Assembly: GCF_016743815.1 (NCBI RefSeq)
Contig: NZ_CP061035.1
Span: 1,428,501-1,492,500, forward strand
DNA: 64,000 bases
Source: Sphingomonas aliaeris
GTDB lineage: Bacteria; Pseudomonadota; Alphaproteobacteria; Sphingomonadales; Sphingomonadaceae
Direction: 5' to 3'
Below the pieces are notes generated by a model. That model made no database searches and had not been told where the DNA came from. It saw only the letters and a list, made by a program, of their open reading frames with translations. Both the position numbers and the translations under genes were made by a program. Shown one piece after another: positions 1 through 7,435 of this stretch (position 1 is its first letter; each line of letters begins with the position of its first letter).

Positions 1-555
1 GTCCCACAGCCGGCCGAATTCCAGCTTGAAGTCGATCAACCGGATGCCGACGGCCGCGAACATGCCGCACAGGAAATCGTTCACGCGGATCGCCAGGTCG
101 GCGATGTCGTGCATCTCCTCCTGGCTGGCCCAGCCGAAGGCGGCGATATGTTCGTCGGTGATCATCGGATCGCCGAGCGCATCGTCCTTGTAATAATATT
201 CGATGATCGTGCGCGGCAGCTGCGTGCCTTCCTCGATGCCGAGGCGCGTGCTGAGCGATCCCGCCGCGACGTTGCGGATCACGACCTCGATCGGGATGAT
301 CTCGACCTGACGGATCAACTGCTCGCGCATGTTAAGGCGGCGGATGAAGTGCGTCGGAACGCCGATCAGCCCCAGCAGCGTGAAGACATGCTCGCTGATG
401 CGGTTGTTCAGCACGCCCTTGCCGCTGATCGTGCCCTTCTTCTGCGCGTTGAAGGCGGTCGCATCATCCTTGAAATACTGGATCAGCGTTCCCGGCTCCG
501 GACCCTCGTACAGGATCTTGGCCTTGCCTTCGTAGATCTGGCGGCGGCGAGCCAT
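1..555 (-). CDS. purC: SAICAR synthetase PurC (3' end off the left edge)
   Basis: Phosphoribosylaminoimidazole-succinocarboxamide synthase, the ATP-dependent step joining CAIR and aspartate in de novo purine synthesis; cytosolic. Read on the minus strand the protein opens [18 protein letters not shown], the classical PurC nucleotide-binding start, followed by [58 protein letters not shown] and [13 protein letters not shown]. About 185 of the usual ~240-260 residues are present; the C-terminus lies beyond base 1. The start is ATG at 555, preceded by an AAGGGG ribosome site. Family assignment is essentially certain; neighbours upstream are not purine genes. Confidence 0.97.
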   Translation of the reverse strand, partial: MARRRQIYEGKAKILYEGPEPGTLIQYFKDDATAFNAQKKGTISGKGVLNNRISEHVFTLLGLIGVPTHFIRRLNMREQLIRQVEIIPIEVVIRNVAAGSLSTRLGIEEGTQLPRTIIEYYYKDDALGDPMITDEHIAAFGWASQEEMHDIADLAIRVNDFLCGMFAAVGIRLIDFKLEFGRLWD

Positions 556-654
556 GCGGCATTACCCCTTGATAAGAAGCGCCCCGGCCACGCGGGATTC
601 GCAGGGCCGGGGCGGGAAGAGCCGCGCTATATCGAAAGCCCGTGCGCTGCGCAA

Positions 655-1497
655 TTACGCGACGGGGTCAACGGTGCTCGCTTTCCTCCTGGGCAAAAGG
701 TGACGCACGCGCCGCCACCCAAGCCACAACAGGAACAGCAGGATTGCGGGCGGCCCGAAGATCGCCAGCCCGCCCAGCAGGATCGCCAGCGTCGTCTGTG
801 CCGAAGCGATCGCGGTATCCAGCGCGCTTTTCAGCGGGGCGCTCGGGTCGAACCCGCGAACCGCATTGCCGGACCGATAATCGAACGTCATCGGCGTGCT
901 CGCCAGCGTTTCGCGCTGTTCGGCGGTACCAGCATTCGTCTGCGCGATACTCGCGACGACGTCGGCGCGCTGTCGCTGCAACTCGGCCCGTTCCCTAGCG
1001 GGCAGGTTCGTGCGCGCCAGTTCGCGGTCGATCCGCGACAGCTCTTCCCGCGCCGCGGCCTTGCCCGCTTCGAGGCTTCGGATCGCCGAACCGGCGTCGG
1101 TGCCGCTAATCTCGGCATCGACCAGCCGACCGTCCGCGGCTTCGATCGCCGCGATTCCCGATTTGCCGAAAGCGCGTGCCAGCGTCGGATCCAGCTTGAA
1201 GGCCAGCATCCCCCTTATGTCGTTCTCGCCAACCAACTGGTATCGCATGCCCGTGATCCGGCACCGCGCAACCCCCAGCCTTTCACACGCGGCGGCATGC
1301 GTCTCCTGGGCTGCGGCGATGCGCGTCGGCGGCAGGCTGAACGCATAGGCATAGGCAAAAGCGACGCCGGGTGCGGCCGTGACCGCGATCCCAGGTCCGG
1401 ATGGTGCTTGTTCCTCCCTAGAAGGCTCCGAGGCCACCTCGGCGGATCGACTGCACGCACCGAGGAGCAGGAACAGCGAAACCCAGATCGTCCGCAT
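655..1497 (-). CDS. DUF4349-family lipoprotein with C-terminal membrane segment
   Basis: Envelope protein of unknown role. The start chosen at 1497 gives MRTIWVSLFLLLGACSRS, a lipoprotein signal with lipobox LLGAC (Cys15). A folded region follows, then a charged helical stretch (EAGKAAAREELSRIDRELA and on) that looks like a coiled coil, and near the C-terminus a hydrophobic helix (LAILLGGLAIFGPPAILLFL) ending in arginines. Lipoprotein signal, coiled coil and C-terminal membrane helix are the usual DUF4349 layout. The frame is open 19 codons further upstream, but that stretch lacks signal-peptide character. It follows no obvious operon; purC lies downstream on the same strand about 100 bases away. 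Confidence 0.8.
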   Translation of the reverse strand: MRTIWVSLFLLLGACSRSAEVASEPSREEQAPSGPGIAVTAAPGVAFAYAYAFSLPPTRIAAAQETHAAACERLGVARCRITGMRYQLVGENDIRGMLAFKLDPTLARAFGKSGIAAIEAADGRLVDAEISGTDAGSAIRSLEAGKAAAREELSRIDRELARTNLPARERAELQRQRADVVASIAQTNAGTAEQRETLASTPMTFDYRSGNAVRGFDPSAPLKSALDTAIASAQTTLAILLGGLAIFGPPAILLFLLWLGWRRVRHLLPRRKASTVDPVA

Positions 1498-1779
1498 ATC
1501 ATCGTCTCCAATGCCCATCGCGCCAGTAGGAGATCGTGAGCCGTCCGTTCGCATCGGTCAATCGATCTTACCTAAATGAAGGACGACGATCGCGATTGCT
1601 GGCAACATTCCGGCAACGTGTCTCTGGTCGCACGGCGGAATGCGGTCTTATGATACGGTGGAGACTCCCTGGCGCTGGCAATGCGAGTAATGGCATTCGG
1701 AACGGATCGATCCTGAATGGCAGATTGTGGCATGGCGTCACCCGCCGGGTGCGCGCCGTGCCGTGGCAAGCCGTTGACT

Positions 1780-2644
1780 ATGTTTCCCGAACCCCCTGGT
1801 ATCTGGCGTTAGCCAGCGCCGCTACGATCGCTCGCTTCGGCACCACCAGCCCTCGCTGCCGGTGCTGGACGATTCGTGGAATGCGATCGCCATCATGCTT
1901 CGGGACCGGGGTATCGCACAGTCCGCGCTCGGCGCGCTGGCTCTTCCCGGGGCGGACGCGATGTTCGCATCGGCTTCGGCGTTGATCGACGACTGGCGCC
2001 CGAGGCTCCGGTCGCAAGCGCAGGCCGGGATGGATTTTCTGATGGTACCCGCGACGGAAATCGCCGCCCGCCCCGAAATCTTCCGCTTCGGTCTGAATCC
2101 CGTCCTGTTGCGATTGGCGGAGGCACATATCGGCCTGCCGGTCGCGTATGACGGCGTGACCGTTCAGTACACCATGGCCGATGGCCGGGAAGTCTCGACC
2201 CGCGACTGGCACCGCGATCGCGAAGACCGGCGGATGGTCAAGCTGGCCATCTACCTCAACGATGTCGACGAAGCGGGCGGGCCGTTCCAATTGCTTCCCG
2301 GGGAACGCGCGGACGGTAATTTCTACCTCCGCGAAAAGGCCGATGCCGATCTTCGCGCCGCGCCACCGGTCAGTTGCGAGGGGGCGGCCGGGACAATCGT
2401 CTTCGCCGATACCGCACGCTATTTCCACCGCGGCAAACCCGCGACGAAACAGGACCGGGCGGCCCTGTTCTTCAGTTATTTCGCGAAAAGGCCGCAGCGT
2501 CCCTATTTCTGCGAACGCTCCGGCCTGACCCGGCGGCAGATTGCCGTGCTGACCGAGGGGATGACGCCCGAACAGCGTGATGCGGCGTTATGGCAGCGGG
2601 CTCTTCCGCTCCGCTGGCGCTTCATCCCGCCCGCTGCCCTTTAG
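1780..2644 (+). CDS. 2OG-Fe(II) oxygenase, phytanoyl-CoA dioxygenase-like; 5' end apparently frameshifted
   Basis: Probable non-haem iron, 2-oxoglutarate-dependent oxygenase with unknown substrate. Counting from the in-frame GTG at 1862, the iron facial triad is visible as H117-x-D119 (in DWHRDRED) and H189 (in RYFHRGKP), with R199 ten residues later as the expected 2OG-binding Arg; the YLNDVDEAGGPFQLLPG stretch between them is typical of the phytanoyl-CoA family. Coding-like sequence (SQRRYDRSLRHHQPSLPVLD) continues upstream of that GTG with no start codon. Removing one C from the CCCCC run at 1791-1795 joins it to an ATG at 1780, giving MFPEPLVSGVSQRRYDRS and a 287-residue protein. As written, only 1862-2644 (260 residues) can be translated from a start, and it has no ribosome site. 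Confidence 0.75.
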
Positions 2645-2666
2645 GCGTCGCGCGCCCCGACAGCGT

Positions 2667-3605
2667 TTATCTCTGGTCCAGTGCCGCCCGGATCAGGCGT
2701 TTCGTTTCGGCCCAGGCGGCACTTTCCGGCGCGACCAACTCGACATGTCCGGTCGCCGGAACCACATGCAGCGAAACCCGGTCGCCCGCCGACCGCGCCT
2801 GCATCTCATATCCCGTCGCCAGTCGCATCGGAATTATGCGATCCTCCACTCCATTGACGAGATCCTGCGGCACGCCGATCGGAAGAAGCCTTGGCACCGA
2901 CGTGTCGGCATAGACGTCCGCCCGTGTCGCACCCGTCGGCCCCACCAGCTTTCTGATAACCTCGACGCCACAACCATTGTCCGGGCTGGCGGCGGCCGCT
3001 TCCAGATCGGGAAGACCGCCCAGGCTGATGACATGCGCGATCTTCAGCGGCTTGGTGGCATGTAGCGGGCTGGATGTCGGCAGCTTGCCGCGCGCCGCCA
3101 GCCACAAGGCGAGATGACCGCCCGCCGAATGCCCCACCGCGACGATCCGCTTGATATCCAGATGATAGGCCGCGGCGTGGCTCCGCAGTGCATCCGCCGC
3201 CATGCCCGCGTCCAGGAACGTCCCCGGATAACCACCGCCTATCCGGTCGACGCCACGATAGTCGATGTTCCACACCGCATAACCGGCCTTGCGCAGATCG
3301 TCCGCAATCCAGTTCATCAGGCTGCGATCCGCGATGCTCGTCGTCCAGCACCCGCCATGTACCATCAGCACCGTCGGAAAGCGCTTGCCGGCCGCGGGAC
3401 GGGCGGCGGGCAACCAGACATCCACTTTTTGCATTCCGTCCGGGCCGTACGCGATCGTCGCATCCGGTTTCGGCTGCTCCCGCTTCGTCAGGTCAGGCCA
3501 GGTCAGAAGGGTAGGCGCATCGACAGGCAAGCTCATGACAGGCACCGGCATCAGGAGAGACAAAGCGAGTATGGGCGCCGCAAGCGCTGGAGGTATTGAA
3601 CGCAT
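2667..3605 (-). CDS. Secreted alpha/beta hydrolase (esterase, BD-FAE/kynurenine formamidase-like)
   Basis: Probable periplasmic or secreted carboxylester hydrolase. A signal peptide covers about residues 1-25. The oxyanion motif HGG is at residues 83-85 (VLMVHGGCW), the nucleophile elbow GHSAGG has Ser160, and Asp255 (NGVEDRIIP) and His287 (ATGHVEL) complete a plausible triad. The YAVWNIDYRG strand is typical of the HGG-class esterases near kynurenine formamidase. Its 312 residues are normal for the group. Divergent from the S41 protease gene, with about 115 bases between them for both promoters. The substrate cannot be told from sequence. Confidence 0.88.
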   Translation of the reverse strand: MRSIPPALAAPILALSLLMPVPVMSLPVDAPTLLTWPDLTKREQPKPDATIAYGPDGMQKVDVWLPAARPAAGKRFPTVLMVHGGCWTTSIADRSLMNWIADDLRKAGYAVWNIDYRGVDRIGGGYPGTFLDAGMAADALRSHAAAYHLDIKRIVAVGHSAGGHLALWLAARGKLPTSSPLHATKPLKIAHVISLGGLPDLEAAAASPDNGCGVEVIRKLVGPTGATRADVYADTSVPRLLPIGVPQDLVNGVEDRIIPMRLATGYEMQARSAGDRVSLHVVPATGHVELVAPESAAWAETKRLIRAALDQR

Positions 3606-3721
3606 CCTGCACCGTAAGACCTTTGGCGTCCCGACGATAGCACCACTCAGCGCCCCCTAGCGCCCGAAGCACGCCTTCGATCCCCGGCGACACCGGCCCT
3701 GCCACGCGCTATGGTGCGCGC

Positions 3722-5167
3722 ATGACCACATCCGCCACACGCCGCCCCTTGGCATGCCTGCTCGCGCTGGCTGCCACCTTGTCTGCATGCGGCGGCGGCG
3801 GCGACTCCGGTGCCGGCTCGACGTCCGCGGCGGCACCCGCGACGCCGACCACCCCGACCGCGTCCGGTTGTTCGCTCCGTGCACGGCAGGACTGGGTCGC
3901 AGGCCAGATGCGCGAATGGTATCTCTTCCCCGATACCTTGCCCGCCAGCCTCGATCCGATGCCCTACACCAGTGTCGACACATTCCTGGATGCGCTCACG
4001 GCGACCGCGCGGGCGCAGCGCAAGGATCGCTTCTTCACCTATCTGACGTCGATTGCCGAGGAGGAGGCGTTCTACAATTCGGGGTCCAGCGCCGGATTCG
4101 GCGTGCGCCTGTCCGTCGATGCTCCCGCCGGACGCGCCTATATCTCTGAGGCATTCGAAGGGGCTCCCGCGCTGGCGGCGGGTATCGACCGCGGTGCCGA
4201 AATCCTGGCGATCGGCACCAGTGCCAACGACTTGCGCACGGTTTCCGCGATCATCGCCGCCGGCGGCTCGGCAGCGGTCACCGACGCGCTCGGCCCAAGC
4301 ACGGCCGGCACCACGCGCGTCCTGCGGGTGTCGAGTGGCGGCACGACGCGCGACGTGACGATCGCGAAGGCGGATTATACCCTGACGCCCGTTTCCTCCC
4401 GCTACGGCGCGAAGGTGATCGACGATGACGGTCGCAAGGTCGGCTACGTCAATCTGCGCACGTTCATCAGTACCGCCGACCCGGCATTGCGCAGCGCTTT
4501 CGCGTCCTTCCGCGCGCAGGGCGTGACGAACGTTATCGTCGATTTCCGCTACAATGGCGGCGGGTTGCTATCGATCGCCGAACTGATGGGCGACCTGCTC
4601 GGCGCCAATCGTTCGACATCCGAAGTGTTCGACTATGTGACCTATCGCAGTGAGAAATCTGCAAACAATTCGACCCGGACCTTCGCGCCGCAATCGCAAT
4701 CGATCGCACCGATGAAAGTCGCGTTCATCGGTACGGGGGCAAGCGCGTCGGCCAGCGAACTGGTGATCGCGGCGATGATCCCGTACCTCCACGGCAACGC
4801 GGCCCTGATCGGCACAAACACCTATGGCAAGCCCGTCGGACAGATCGCGCGCGACAATACCGGCTGCGGCGATCGGCTCCGCGTGATCGCATTCTCGCTA
4901 CAGAACGCCGCCCGCCAGGGTGCCTATTATGACGGCCTTGCCAATACGGTGGAGGCGAGCTGCCAGGCGCCCGACGATCTGAGCAAGCCGATGGGCGATC
5001 CCCAGGAAGGGTCGACCCGCCAGGCGCTCGACTTCATCGCGGGGCGCAGTTGTACGCCGATCGGGCAATCCTCCGGCCAGCGCACGCTTGCGGTCCGCAA
5101 CCGTGTCGAACTTCTGCAGCCCGATCGCCCCAGCACCGTCCAGCGCGAGGTACCCGGCGCCTTCTGA
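3722..5167 (+). CDS. S41-family peptidase, lipoprotein
   Basis: C-terminal-processing-type serine protease anchored as a lipoprotein: the signal MTTSATRRPLACLLALAATL ends in lipobox LSAC (Cys23), followed by a glycine-rich linker. An N-terminal helical region, a PDZ-like segment (SAGFGVRLSVDAPAGRAYIS, then AFEGAPALAAGIDRG) and the protease core follow. The core shows NVIVDFRYNGGGLLSIAEL and the active-site region GASASASELVIAAM (serines 341, 343, 345). It acts in the periplasm. Length 481 residues is normal for this bacterial S41 branch. No partner gene adjoins it. Confidence 0.92.
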   Translation: MTTSATRRPLACLLALAATLSACGGGGDSGAGSTSAAAPATPTTPTASGCSLRARQDWVAGQMREWYLFPDTLPASLDPMPYTSVDTFLDALTATARAQRKDRFFTYLTSIAEEEAFYNSGSSAGFGVRLSVDAPAGRAYISEAFEGAPALAAGIDRGAEILAIGTSANDLRTVSAIIAAGGSAAVTDALGPSTAGTTRVLRVSSGGTTRDVTIAKADYTLTPVSSRYGAKVIDDDGRKVGYVNLRTFISTADPALRSAFASFRAQGVTNVIVDFRYNGGGLLSIAELMGDLLGANRSTSEVFDYVTYRSEKSANNSTRTFAPQSQSIAPMKVAFIGTGASASASELVIAAMIPYLHGNAALIGTNTYGKPVGQIARDNTGCGDRLRVIAFSLQNAARQGAYYDGLANTVEASCQAPDDLSKPMGDPQEGSTRQALDFIAGRSCTPIGQSSGQRTLAVRNRVELLQPDRPSTVQREVPGAF

Positions 5168-5212
5168 CGAGATCGGGCGCAAGCGTATCGCGCTCGGAGT
5201 CATCACATTCCG

Positions 5213-5229
5213 TTGTAAATAATTTGCAA
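5213..5229. promoter_or_regulatory. Near-palindromic AT-rich dyad upstream of aceA, possible ScfR/RamB-type operator
   Basis: TTGTAAATAATTTGCAA is a 17-bp imperfect palindrome (two mismatched base pairs plus an unpaired centre) in GC-rich surroundings, 118 bases before the aceA ATG. A second similar half-dyad, GTGTAAATTTGTATA, starts at 5299. Glyoxylate-shunt and short-chain acyl-CoA genes are often controlled by ScfR/RamB-type regulators that recognise TTTGCAA-like sequences; matching this site to that regulator is inference. Confidence 0.4.
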
Positions 5230-5346
5230 CCCGACAGCGTTAACTACCACTATGGCCACAGGATTACCCTGCGATGTGGTCACCGCCTCTGTCAGCCGGT
5301 GTAAATTTGTATAGCTAGACGGCATCCAATTCGCAGGAGCCGACCG

Positions 5347-6942
5347 ATGACCTACCAGACGCATATCGCCCAGACGACGGATCTGATCCGCAGCCATAAC
5401 GGCACGTGGGACGGCATCGACGCGGAGGCGGTCGCCCGCATGCGGTTGCAGAATCGTTTCCAGACTGGTCTCGACATTGCGCGCTACACCGCCGCGATCA
5501 TGCGCAAGGACATGGCCGCCTACGATCTCGATCCCGCCAACTACACGCAGTCGCTGGGCTGCTGGCACGGTTTCATCGGCCAGCAGAAGATGATCAGCAT
5601 CAAGAAGCATTTCGGCACGACCGATCGCCGCTATCTGTACCTGTCGGGCTGGATGGTCGCTGCACTGCGCAGCGAATTCGGCCCGCTGCCGGATCAGTCG
5701 ATGCACGAGAAGACCAGCGTCCCCGCGTTGATCGAAGAACTCTACACGTTCCTGCGCCAGGCCGATGCGCGCGAGCTGGGCATGATGTTCCGCGAACTCG
5801 ATCATGCCCGCGAAGGCAATAACGAGATCGAGGCAGTGCGCCTGCTTAACGCGATCGAGAACCACCAGACGCACGTCGTGCCGATCATCGCCGATATCGA
5901 CGCAGGCTTCGGCAATGCCGAGGCGACGTACCTGCTCGCCCGCAAGATGATCGAGGCCGGTGCCTGCGCGCTCCAGATCGAGAATCAGGTGTCCGACGAA
6001 AAGCAGTGCGGTCATCAGGACGGCAAGGTCACCGTGCCGCACGAGGACTTCCTCGCGAAGGTCCGCGCCTGCCGCTACGCTTTCCTCGAACTCGGCGTCG
6101 AGGACGGCATCATCGTCACGCGCACCGACTCGCTGGGTGCCGGCCTGACGAAGCAGATCGCGGTCAGCACGACCCCGGGCGATCTCGGCGACCAGTATAA
6201 CAGCTACCTCGATTGCGAGGAGATCGACCCGACGACCGCGCGCAATGGGGACGTCATCCTCAACCGCGACGGCAAGCTGTTGCGCCCGAAGCGCCTGCCG
6301 TCGAACCTGTTCCAGTTCCGCGAAGGTACCGGTGCGGATCGCTGCGTGATGGACTGCATCGCCTCGTTGCAGAACGGTGCGGACCTGTTGTGGATCGAGA
6401 CCGAGAAGCCGCATATCGAGCAGATCGCGAGCATGGTCGATCGCATCCGCGAAGTCGTGCCGAACGCGAAGCTGGTGTACAATAACAGCCCCAGCTTCAA
6501 CTGGACGCTCAACTTCCGCCAGCAAGTCTATGATGCATGGGCGGAAGCCGGCAAGGACGTGTCCGCATTCGATCGTGCGCGGCTGATGTCGGTCGATTAT
6601 GACGGCACCGAACTGGCGGACGAAGCCGACGAACGCATCCGCACCTTCCAGAAGGACGCGGCGGCCCGCGCCGGTATCTTCCATCACCTTATCACGCTGC
6701 CGACCTATCACACCGCGGCTTTGTCCACGGACAATCTGGCCAAGGAATATTTCGGCGACCAGGGCATGCTCGGCTACGTCAAGGGCGTCCAGCGCAAGGA
6801 AATCCGCGAGGGCATCGCCTGCGTGAAGCACCAGAACATGTCCGGTTCGGATCTCGGCGACGATCATAAGGAATATTTCGCCGGAGAGGCAGCGCTCAAG
6901 GCTGGCGGCGCGCATAACACGATGAACCAGTTCGCGGCGTAA
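5347..6942 (+). CDS. aceA: Isocitrate lyase
   Basis: Cleaves isocitrate to succinate and glyoxylate, the first committed step of the glyoxylate shunt, used for growth on acetate or fatty acids. The catalytic loop appears as KQCGH at residues 219-223 with Cys221 as the catalytic cysteine, and the flanking QDGKVTVPHEDF is typical of the long (about 530-residue) isocitrate lyases found in Pseudomonas and sphingomonads. IIADIDAGFGNAEATYLLA and VYNNSPSFNW are further family signatures. The gene stands alone, with a good ribosome site (GCAGGAG) and an intrinsic terminator downstream; malate synthase is not in the window. Confidence 0.97.
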   Translation: MTYQTHIAQTTDLIRSHNGTWDGIDAEAVARMRLQNRFQTGLDIARYTAAIMRKDMAAYDLDPANYTQSLGCWHGFIGQQKMISIKKHFGTTDRRYLYLSGWMVAALRSEFGPLPDQSMHEKTSVPALIEELYTFLRQADARELGMMFRELDHAREGNNEIEAVRLLNAIENHQTHVVPIIADIDAGFGNAEATYLLARKMIEAGACALQIENQVSDEKQCGHQDGKVTVPHEDFLAKVRACRYAFLELGVEDGIIVTRTDSLGAGLTKQIAVSTTPGDLGDQYNSYLDCEEIDPTTARNGDVILNRDGKLLRPKRLPSNLFQFREGTGADRCVMDCIASLQNGADLLWIETEKPHIEQIASMVDRIREVVPNAKLVYNNSPSFNWTLNFRQQVYDAWAEAGKDVSAFDRARLMSVDYDGTELADEADERIRTFQKDAAARAGIFHHLITLPTYHTAALSTDNLAKEYFGDQGMLGYVKGVQRKEIREGIACVKHQNMSGSDLGDDHKEYFAGEAALKAGGAHNTMNQFAA

Positions 6943-7071
6943 CGCGGTCGGTCTGGCGCTGGTTGCGCACTCCGGGGCGAGACCCGGAAGGCTCGAGGCA
7001 ACGCGGTTCGGTCCCGACGCGATCTACCAAAACGGCAAAAGCCGTAACGTCCTTGCGGAGAGGATGCGAGA

Positions 7072-7100
7072 GGCCCGGGGAGCAATCCCCGGGCCTTTTT
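7072..7100 (+). terminator. Intrinsic terminator after aceA
   Basis: Perfect 9-bp stem GGCCCGGGG / CCCCGGGCC with the 6-base loop AGCAAT, followed directly by TTTTT (7096-7100). It lies about 130 bases after the aceA stop. A smaller perfect hairpin (ACGGC, AAAA loop, GCCGT) sits just before it at 7032-7045. Confidence 0.9.
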
Positions 7101-7435
7101 CGCTGGTTCAGTGTTTGCCGACCGATAGCTCCGTAGAAAACCGGCGCACCAGGCATCGCGTTCTACAACAAGTAAAACTTATGAACTTATTGTGACACCG
7201 ATTTGGTATTATTGGATAATACGCCGCATTGTGGCTCAAGCATAATTTAATTTCATACGCACGCTTGCCACCACGGTTTTAGTTGCGCCATTAGGTGCGC
7301 AACACGACGCGAATAACGACGTCGTCGTATTAGCAGGAAACATGAACAGTCCACCCGGCGCGCCTTGCTCAATTGACGGCCGGATACAGAGACTTACGGG
7401 GCAGGGCCTGAGAGCTACTTTCCACGGGGGCTCAC
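7101..7435. other. 335-base non-coding region upstream of the TonB receptor
   Basis: No convincing gene in either strand. The region is clearly more AT-rich around 7170-7260 than the rest of the window and carries the dyad listed at 7206-7222, so it is best read as promoter and 5' leader of the receptor gene. A GGGGG ribosome site stands 5 bases before the receptor ATG. Confidence 0.55.
7206..7222. promoter_or_regulatory. Perfect 7-bp inverted repeat, candidate operator of the TonB receptor
   Basis: GTATTAT-TGG-ATAATAC: two perfect 7-bp arms with a 3-base centre, about 214 bases upstream of the receptor start. All-A/T arms in a GC-rich genome suggest a protein-binding site. It is not a standard Fur box, although the AT content resembles one; the regulator is unknown. 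Confidence 0.4.

Noticed and set aside
1778..2428. 216-codon minus-strand frame
   Set aside because: Antisense of the 2OG oxygenase, whose iron-binding triad is visible on the plus strand.
5203..6915. 570-codon minus-strand open frame
   Set aside because: Antisense of isocitrate lyase; the frame is open because of the strong third-position G/C bias, and it has no recognisable domain.
7190..7220. Sigma70 promoter TTGTGA...GATAAT before the TonB receptor
   Set aside because: The spacer is 19 bases and the -10 overlaps the operator-like dyad; too weak to list.
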